This document shows, one piece after another, positions 58,727 to 64,000 of a stretch of DNA of 64,000 bases. A model generated the notes under the pieces. That model did no database searches, had not been told where the DNA came from, and saw nothing but the letters and a program-made list of their open reading frames with translations. Position 1 is the first letter of the stretch; each line of letters starts with the position of its first letter. The position numbers and the translations under genes were made by a program. Origin of the DNA: Sphingomonas sp. BK580 (GTDB lineage: Bacteria > Pseudomonadota > Alphaproteobacteria > Sphingomonadales > Sphingomonadaceae); NCBI RefSeq assembly GCF_014194975.1, contig NZ_JACIAY010000004.1, forward strand, positions 124,001-188,000, given 5' to 3'.

Positions 58727-59593
58727 TCAGGCTTCGGCCAGACGCGTCGCGGTCTCGCGATAGTCGTGCAGTGGGCGGCCGAGCAGTCGGGTCAACCGTT
58801 CGCGATCGCCCTCGTGCGGGATCATGCCGTCGCTGACGTAGCGCTCCGCCATCAGCCGCATCTCATAGGCGGTCCAGCGCGGCATGAAGGTCGCCATGTT
58901 CTGCTCGAAGCCGCTCGGATCGTCGCCGCCGTAGACGATCGGGCGGCCGAGCACGTCGGACCAGATCGCCGCGACATCCGCGCCGGTCAGCGTCTCTGGA
59001 CCGACCAGGTTGATCGTCTCGGGCGGCAGCTTGGCGGGGGCGCGCTCGCGGCGGATCAGCTCGATCGCGGCGGCCTCGGCGATGTCGCGCGCGTCGACCA
59101 TCGCCACGCCCTTGCCGCCGATCGGCATGGGGTAGACGCCGTGCTGCAGGATCACGTCCTTCACCATCGCCTCGTTGTCGATGAAATAGGTCGGCCGCAG
59201 GATCGTCGCGCCCGCGTCCATCGCCGCCAGCATCCGCTCGGCACCCGACTTGACCGCGAAATGCGGGACGTTGACCGCCTCGTCCGCGCCGAACACGGAG
59301 AGATAGACGATGCGGTCGATCCCGGCCTCGCGCGCGAGGTTGAGCGTGATGATCGCCTGGGTAAATTCGTCGCCCGTGACGGCGTTGAGCAGGAACAGCG
59401 TGCTCACCCCGGTGAGCGCGGCGCGCAGCGAATCGATGTCGAGCAGGTCGCCCTTCGCGACCTCGACCGCGGCGGGGAAACTCGCCTTGGCGGGATCGCG
59501 CGTCAGGACGCGGACCTCGGCGTTGCGGGCGAGCAGCTGATTGACGACGTGCTGGCCGACGCGGCCGGTGGCACCGATGACGAGAATGGTCAT
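58727..59593 (-). CDS. NmrA/NAD(P)-binding SDR-like reductase
   Basis: A protein of 288 residues of the atypical SDR group, near NmrA and quinone reductase-like QorB. The Rossmann start is TILVIGATGRVGQHVVNQLL with the GATGRVG nucleotide motif. LFLLNAVTGDEFTQ, RIVYLSVFGAD, LRPTYFIDNEAM and GVAMVDARDIAEAAAIEL are family segments. Such proteins act as NADPH-dependent quinone or aldehyde reductases or as redox sensors. No partner gene is coupled to it. Two small palindromes lie upstream. Confidence 0.85.
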   Translation of the reverse strand: MTILVIGATGRVGQHVVNQLLARNAEVRVLTRDPAKASFPAAVEVAKGDLLDIDSLRAALTGVSTLFLLNAVTGDEFTQAIITLNLAREAGIDRIVYLSVFGADEAVNVPHFAVKSGAERMLAAMDAGATILRPTYFIDNEAMVKDVILQHGVYPMPIGGKGVAMVDARDIAEAAAIELIRRERAPAKLPPETINLVGPETLTGADVAAIWSDVLGRPIVYGGDDPSGFEQNMATFMPRWTAYEMRLMAERYVSDGMIPHEGDRERLTRLLGRPLHDYRETATRLAEA

Positions 59594-59653
59594 GAGAGGT
59601 CTCCTTCGTGTGTCGTGCTGACGAAGGCGAAGATGCGTGTTCCATGATCGACC

Positions 59654-59683
59654 GAATAGACGCGTATTCTAGACGATCCGTCT
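59654..59683. promoter_or_regulatory. Two adjacent palindromes upstream of NmrA-like gene
   Basis: GAATA-GACGCG-TATTC (59654-59669) and AGACG-ATC-CGTCT (59671-59683) are neighbouring inverted repeats. They cover a TAGAAT that reads as a possible -10 on the minus strand. They lie 60-90 bases before the NmrA-like gene, which suggests an operator. Confidence 0.4.
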
Positions 59684-59871
59684 TGTTGGTGGAACGATAG
59701 CGCACCCGAAGGACCATGAACGGTGGAAGAAGACCCGCCTCGGATCGGGTCGCCCGAGCGGGTCGGGCGGCGCGGAGGCGCGTCGCATGAGCGCACCGCC
59801 GGTCGCGGCGCGTGAGTGGGGAAGAGCGTGGTGGTCCGCGCCGTCCGTCGTCCGAGCGACGGACCGGCCGC

Positions 59872-60528
59872 TCACCATTGCCGGCGGAAGCCTCGGATCG
59901 CCGCCACGGAGTCGCGGCGGGCGCGTCGTGTCGGGGGGGTGAGATCGGCCAGCGCCGACGATGGACTGGTGTCGGCCAGCGTCGCCGGCTCGAGCGAGGG
60001 CGCCGGCGGCGCCGCGACCGGGACGGGACCGGGTTCGAGCGCGCCGACCATCTGATCCGTGAGCGCGATCAGGGCCGGGCGTGGCCCATCGTCGGGCCGG
60101 GCTGGCCGGAACGGTGGCGGCGATACACGCGCGTCGGCAGTGGCGAGCGCCCGCCGCGGCGCGGGCAGGCGCGACGCCTTGTCCGCGACGGTGGACGCGG
60201 GAGCGAGTGGCGCGACCGAGGCGCTGACCGACACGCTTGCGCTCACCGGCTCGCGCGGGCGCGCCTCCGGCCGCGCCGCCCGATCGCGCGGCGCGTCGCG
60301 CGGCTGACCGCGCTCGATCGTCACGAAGGCGAGGCCGCCGATCGCCACCGCGGCGGCGAGCCCGAGCGTCGCCGAGGCGCGGCGCGACGCAGCGAGCGCG
60401 TGGGCGAGTGCGCGCGGCGCGGCGGCCGCGGGCTCGGCACCGCTGCTCGCTGCGCCGGGTCTACCCAGCACGGAGAGCAGCGCGGCGTCGAGTTCCTCGT
60501 CGTCGAAGACGGTCGGCGGGTTGGTCAT
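59872..60528 (-). CDS. Unknown protein with one TM segment and a Pro/Ala-rich tail
   Basis: A protein of 218 residues, not recognised. The acidic N-terminus (FDDEELDAALLSVLGRPG) is followed by one hydrophobic stretch (ATLGLAAAVAIGGLAFV at about 53-69). A long Ser/Ala/Pro/Arg-rich region follows, ending RRDSVAAIRGFRRQW. The layout resembles anti-sigma-factor-like or single-pass regulator proteins, but no domain is seen. The ATG overlaps the phosphatase stop by four bases, so the two proteins are probably made together and may interact. Opposite-strand frames here are artefacts of GC content. Confidence 0.65.
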   Translation of the reverse strand: MTNPPTVFDDEELDAALLSVLGRPGAASSGAEPAAAAPRALAHALAASRRASATLGLAAAVAIGGLAFVTIERGQPRDAPRDRAARPEARPREPVSASVSVSASVAPLAPASTVADKASRLPAPRRALATADARVSPPPFRPARPDDGPRPALIALTDQMVGALEPGPVPVAAPPAPSLEPATLADTSPSSALADLTPPTRRARRDSVAAIRGFRRQW

Positions 60529-61331
60529 CGCGCGACCACCGCGTCCAGGCGACCGCTCGCGCTCGCGCGCTCGCCCATCGCGTCGACCGGCGCGGTGCCC
60601 TCCTGCTCCGCCTGCAGGAACCAGCGCTCGCCGCGCTCCAGCCCCATCGCGGTGAGCCGGCTGGTGCGATAGGCACCGGTGTCGATCCCGATGCGGTTGC
60701 CGCGCACCTCGGGGCCGTCCTCGGCGATGGTGTGGCCATGGACCACGGTGACTCCGTGATCGTCCTCGGCCTCGAGGAACTCCTGGCCGATCCACAACAG
60801 GTCACGCGGCACCTGGCGATCGAGCGCGACGCCGGGACGGATGCCGGCATGGACGAAGAGATGATCCTCGTGGCGCAGCGAGAGCGGCAGCTGCGCGAGC
60901 CAGTCGATCACGTCGCGGCCGACCAGCCGCGCCGCGGCGCGCAGCTCGCGCAGCCCCGGCAACCCCCCGGTCACCTCGGGTGTGGCGCCCCAACTGAGCA
61001 GCGTCTCGCGCCCGCCGAAGTCGAGCCAGGCGCGGTACGCCCAGAGGTCGCCGCGCAGTGCGTGCACCATCATCTCCTCATGATTGCCTTTGAGCACGGT
61101 GAAGCGCGGGTTGAGCTGGCTGAGCCGCAGGCAGCCGCGCACCAGCCGCGCGCTGTCGGGCCCGCGATCGACGAGGTCGCCGAGTAGGACGATCCGCGTC
61201 GTGGCCGGCCCGCGCGCGGCATGGTCGCGCTCGATCAGGCGCATCAGTGCCCGGAACAGGTCGAAGCGGCCGTGCAGGTCGCCGATCGCGTAGATCCGGT
61301 CCGCCTCGCCCGCGTGCTCGCCGCCGCTCAC
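60525..61331 (-). CDS. Metallophosphoesterase, Ser/Thr or ApaH-like phosphatase
   Basis: A protein of 268 residues of the calcineurin-like phosphatase superfamily. Metal ligands: GDLHGR at 17-22, GDLVDRG at 51-57, GNHE at 82-85, HAGIRPG in the middle and VHGHTI further on. It resembles bacterial PPP-type Ser/Thr phosphatases and ApaH-like enzymes. Its substrate could be a phosphoprotein or a dinucleotide. It is coupled to the following unknown one-TM protein. The start is GTG. Confidence 0.88.
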   Translation of the reverse strand: MSGGEHAGEADRIYAIGDLHGRFDLFRALMRLIERDHAARGPATTRIVLLGDLVDRGPDSARLVRGCLRLSQLNPRFTVLKGNHEEMMVHALRGDLWAYRAWLDFGGRETLLSWGATPEVTGGLPGLRELRAAARLVGRDVIDWLAQLPLSLRHEDHLFVHAGIRPGVALDRQVPRDLLWIGQEFLEAEDDHGVTVVHGHTIAEDGPEVRGNRIGIDTGAYRTSRLTAMGLERGERWFLQAEQEGTAPVDAMGERASASGRLDAVVAR

Positions 61332-61358
61332 CCCATCGTCACCCTCGCGCCCGCGCGC

Positions 61359-62279
61359 TCACTCACGCGCCCGTGACAGGCCCACCGAGACGGCGAGGCC
61401 CGCCGAGAAGCTCGCCGCACCGCGCGACAGCCCCGCCGTCGTGAACCCGGTCAGGCGCAGCGGTGTTCCCGCGAGCCGCGTCGACGCGCCCGCGAACAGC
61501 TCGTGCGAGTCCTCGACCAGCCGCGTCGCCGCGCGCGCGTAATGATAGGAGGTGAGCAGATAGGCGTCCGGCCCGATGGCGAAGGAGGCGCCGACCGAGG
61601 CCGCCGGGCCGTCGCGCAGCTCGTACAGCGCCGTGTCGCCGAGGAAGCGGTAGGTCACCGAGACGAACGGGGTAAGCGCGCCCAGCGGCAGCGACGCGTC
61701 GGCGCCGAGAGCATAGTCGTTCTCGCCGCTGGACAGGCCGCTGCCCCGCGTCGCCGTGTTGATCTTGGCGCGTCCCGACAGCTCGATCTCGACCGGGCTG
61801 CCCGATGGGGCGATCGTGTAGGCGGCGCCGAGCGTCAGATCGCCGAGACCCTCGGCGGTGCGCTTCACCGCGGAGGTGTTGGGTGCGACCAGCACCGGGG
61901 TGGCGTCGATCCCGGTGAAGACGGTCGAGCGGCTGCGGATCCGCATCCACGGCAGCGAGGCCGAGAGCGTGAGATCGTTCAGCCGCAGCCGGGCGCCCAA
62001 AGCGGAGCTCCAGATCGTCGTCGTCGAACCGGTGCCGAAATCGCCCTCGCCGTAGATGCCGCCGAGCGACACGTCGAGCGCGGCGTCGTCGCGACCGAGC
62101 CGCTCCATCGCCTGCGGCACGGTGGCGGCGGAGACCGAGGTGTTCGCGCTCGACGGCGAGATCGCGCTGGTGCCGTCGTAGCGCACAGGGCGATCGGGCG
62201 GCTCGAGCGCCTGGCTCGCCGCCGGCGTGGCAAGAGCGCAGATGGCGAGCGCGGCGAGTACCGTTCTGTCGTGGGTCAT
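61359..62279 (-). CDS. Exported outer-membrane beta-barrel-like protein
   Basis: A protein of 306 residues. The signal peptide (VLAALAICALATPAASQA) is followed by alternating polar and hydrophobic strands with many Gly, Ser and Thr residues (LRLNDLTLSASLPWMRIRS, GLGDLTLGAAYTIAP, VEIELSGRAKINTA). The terminal ASFSAGLAVSVGLSRARE lacks the usual final Phe. It resembles hypothetical transporters of the MetA-pathway phenol type or generic porin-like proteins. It is 27 bases upstream of the phosphatase gene on the same strand. Confidence 0.75.
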   Translation of the reverse strand: MTHDRTVLAALAICALATPAASQALEPPDRPVRYDGTSAISPSSANTSVSAATVPQAMERLGRDDAALDVSLGGIYGEGDFGTGSTTTIWSSALGARLRLNDLTLSASLPWMRIRSRSTVFTGIDATPVLVAPNTSAVKRTAEGLGDLTLGAAYTIAPSGSPVEIELSGRAKINTATRGSGLSSGENDYALGADASLPLGALTPFVSVTYRFLGDTALYELRDGPAASVGASFAIGPDAYLLTSYHYARAATRLVEDSHELFAGASTRLAGTPLRLTGFTTAGLSRGAASFSAGLAVSVGLSRARE

Positions 62280-62555
62280 CGGGCTCTCCCTGAGGGCGGC
62301 GTCGCGGTGCTCGTCACCGAGTAGGCGCCGGCAGCACCGAATGGTTAATCAACGCCTTACGCCAATGGGCTCAAAGGGAAACAGGATTGATCGCCGGCCG
62401 AGCGGCGGGTGGCTGGCGGGAAAAGACGAACACGGACGGGCTGGGAGCGGAGCGCGTCGCCGCTCCTCCGTCGCGGTCTAAGGTGCGTTCAGCGCCCGCA
62501 TGCTCGGTTGCTATCGCCGTGACGTCCGTGTCGACGCCGACCTCCCGACGGGCGC
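62280..62555. other. Gap upstream of the outer-membrane protein gene
   Basis: These 276 bases hold no gene and no repeat that I can recognise. TGGTTAATCAACGCC at about 62341 is locally AT-rich and could be part of a promoter for the outer-membrane protein gene. Confidence 0.4.
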
Positions 62556-63359
62556 TTATGGTTCATTATGAGACATATGCTTCGCCGGCCGCTGCGGCAG
62601 CACGACGATGAGCAGGACGATCGCGGCGGCCAGCGCCATGCTCGCGATCGGACGACTCAGTCCGAGCCCGCCGTGCGCGGTCGGCTTGTCGACGTAGTCG
62701 CCCACAGTCGCGCCGAGCGGTCGCGTGAGGATGAACGCGGTCCAGAACAGCAGCACGCGCGGTACCCGCGTTCGCCAGTACAGCAGCGCGGCGGCCGCGA
62801 GCAGCGCCCCGAACACCAGTGCGGCACCGTCATAGCCCAGCCCCGAGCCCGCGACCCAGTCGCCCAGCGCGGTGCCGAGCGTCTGCGAGCAGGTGATCGT
62901 CAACCAGTAGAAGCGCTCGCTCCGCCGGTCCGCGACAGCGCCGATGTCGACGCTCCCGGTGCTCCGTCGCCACAACAGCAGCGCGGCGGTTACCAGCGCG
63001 ACCAGCAGCAGCGCACCGCCGGCATAGCCGAGGCCGAGCGAGCGGGTCGCGAAATCCGCCAGCGTCGTCCCCGCCGTCGTCGAGGCAAGGATCGTCGCCC
63101 AGTAGAGCCAGGGGTCGAGCCGTCGCGCGCGCACCTGCAGCGCGACGAGCACGACGAGGAGCAGGCCGAAGATGGCGGTGCCGACGAGATAACCGTTCAA
63201 CCCCGACGCACCAGCATCCGGACTGGTCTCGCCCAGCCAGCTCATCGAGACCGTGTCTCCCCCGGTCTCGCCCAGGGTCGTCGCCAGGATCTTGATGGTC
63301 CAATAGCCCAGCGTGACCGCGGGGACCTTGGCAACGGCACGGCGGGGATCGTCGGTCAT
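62556..63359 (-). CDS. COG4705-type multi-pass membrane protein
   Basis: A protein of 267 residues with about eight membrane helices. It contains repeated segments: TIKILATTLGETGGDTVS, ILASTTAGTTLADF, TCSQTLGTALGDWVA and ILTRPLGATVGDYVD. Each has a Thr/Gly/Asp pattern, so the protein appears to be made of four similar units. COG4705 is an uncharacterised membrane family. Acidic residues inside helices suggest ion or metal transport (inference). Only an ordinary start is seen. Confidence 0.82.
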   Translation of the reverse strand: MTDDPRRAVAKVPAVTLGYWTIKILATTLGETGGDTVSMSWLGETSPDAGASGLNGYLVGTAIFGLLLVVLVALQVRARRLDPWLYWATILASTTAGTTLADFATRSLGLGYAGGALLLVALVTAALLLWRRSTGSVDIGAVADRRSERFYWLTITCSQTLGTALGDWVAGSGLGYDGAALVFGALLAAAALLYWRTRVPRVLLFWTAFILTRPLGATVGDYVDKPTAHGGLGLSRPIASMALAAAIVLLIVVLPQRPAKHMSHNEP

Positions 63360-63542
63360 GCGCGGCTCCTCGAGCGCGCGGCGCCCGCTCGTTCAGCGCC
63401 GCTCTACACCCGTCTGGCCGTGCGCACGATGCGGCGGCAGCGCGGTGCTCCTCGGCGCGGGAGCGCTGATCACCGCGCGATACCAACGCCGGTTAAGGTG
63501 CGTCTTTAGGGAGAGTAGATAGTTGCTGCGCATGAGGAAGTT

Positions 63543-64000
63543 ATGGCGCGTTTGATCCACCGGCTGCGGCAGCTGCGACACCCCGACGAGCGGATCACCG
63601 CGGCGGTGCGCGCCACGCTGGTCGGATCGCTCTATGCCTCGCCGCAGTCGCTCGTGATCGGCGCGCTGACGAGCAGCGTCATCGCCGCGGTGGTCGCCGC
63701 GGTCAGTCGCGACGAGTGGCTCGCCGGCTGCGCGGTGATGATCGGGACGGTCGGCGTGGTGCGGATCGTCGACGCGGTGCGACTTCACCGCCAGGCGGTC
63801 GCGGGGGCGACGGTGCGCCGGCAGGAGCGCGGCTACCGCCTCGGCGCTCTGAGCTACGCCGGGCTGCTCGGGCTGTTCGGGCTGCTCACGCTCACCCGCA
63901 CCGACGATGGCGTGCTCCAGCTGCTCGCGGTCACCACCGCGATCGGCTACGCCGCCGGCATCGCCGGACGCAACGCCGGCCGGCCGTCGATCGCGCTCAG
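63543..64000 (+). CDS. Start of a membrane sensor protein, probably GGDEF/EAL type, 3' end missing
   Basis: Only the first 152 residues are visible. The ATG follows GAGGAAG. The visible part has several hydrophobic helices (SLVIGALTSSVIAAVVAAVS, AVMIGTVGVVRIVDAV, GYRLGALSYAGLLGLFGLL, AVTTAIGYAAGIAGRNAG). From memory, an N-terminal membrane region of this kind ending in RNAGRPSIAL precedes GGDEF-EAL domains in sphingomonad cyclic-di-GMP proteins, but those domains lie outside the window. The family assignment is therefore tentative. Confidence 0.55.
   Translation, partial: MARLIHRLRQLRHPDERITAAVRATLVGSLYASPQSLVIGALTSSVIAAVVAAVSRDEWLAGCAVMIGTVGVVRIVDAVRLHRQAVAGATVRRQERGYRLGALSYAGLLGLFGLLTLTRTDDGVLQLLAVTTAIGYAAGIAGRNAGRPSIAL

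Noticed and set aside
1..64000. tRNA, rRNA, riboswitch, integrase or insertion-sequence features
   Set aside because: I looked for these on both strands, and no recognisable tRNA cloverleaf, rRNA motif, transposase or integrase signature was found.

Overview
The window looks like a chromosomal stretch of a high-GC alphaproteobacterium, most likely a sphingomonad (Sphingomonas or close kin). Supporting signs are the very high GC content, two large TonB-dependent receptors of the type sphingomonads and caulobacters use for oligosaccharides, tryptophan-halogenase genes beside a receptor, the DUF969/DUF979/DUF2891 cluster, and inverted-palindrome elements in the gaps. Most operons have 4-base ATGA or GTGA overlaps between stop and start codons. 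There are no rRNA or tRNA genes, no CRISPR array, and no phage or transposase genes. The gene at 1-1334 and the gene from 63543 are cut by the window edges.

Region 1 (about 1464-18350) is a plant-glycan and L-fucose locus. A coupled minus-strand operon (16958 down to 10446) encodes an SGNH esterase, a GH29 alpha-L-fucosidase, a FucP permease, L-fuconolactonase, an aldo/keto reductase (probable L-fucose dehydrogenase), an SDR (probable 2-keto-3-deoxy-L-fuconate dehydrogenase) and a sugar mutarotase. Nearby are L-fuconate dehydratase, an IclR regulator, a GH31 glycosidase, a TonB-dependent receptor and a second SGNH esterase. Together they form the non-phosphorylating L-fucose pathway as far as 2,4-diketo-3-deoxy-L-fuconate. 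The hydrolase for the last step is not present. Fucosidase plus GH31 plus esterases suggests a fucosylated, acetylated hemicellulose such as xyloglucan (inference).

Region 2 (18378-28058) holds small membrane and PEBP-family proteins, then a minus-strand group: fused 5-oxoprolinase, a 370-base gap with two REPIN-like elements, and the DUF969-DUF979-DUF2891 operon. A TIM-barrel isomerase-like protein and a JmjC-like cupin follow on the plus strand.

Region 3 (28096-42182) is the most unusual part. One coupled minus-strand operon encodes four tryptophan-halogenase-family flavoproteins and a second JmjC-like cupin, and it is divergent from a TonB-dependent receptor. GH10 xylanase and GH9 glucanase genes follow. 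One of the four halogenase-like proteins has lost the catalytic Lys and Glu positions.

Region 4 (42312-64000) is mixed. It includes a sorbosone-dehydrogenase-like lipoprotein with a DUF2231 membrane protein and a 59-residue GcrA/Myb-like HTH protein, a GST with a WYL regulator, a PLP decarboxylase with a glutamine amidotransferase, and a PaoABC-type molybdenum aldehyde oxidoreductase followed by a VirJ/AcvB-like hydrolase. A MarR-controlled FUSC/DUF1656/HlyD/outer-membrane efflux operon, an NmrA-type reductase, a phosphatase coupled to an unknown one-TM protein, an outer-membrane protein, a COG4705 membrane protein and the start of a membrane sensor gene complete it.
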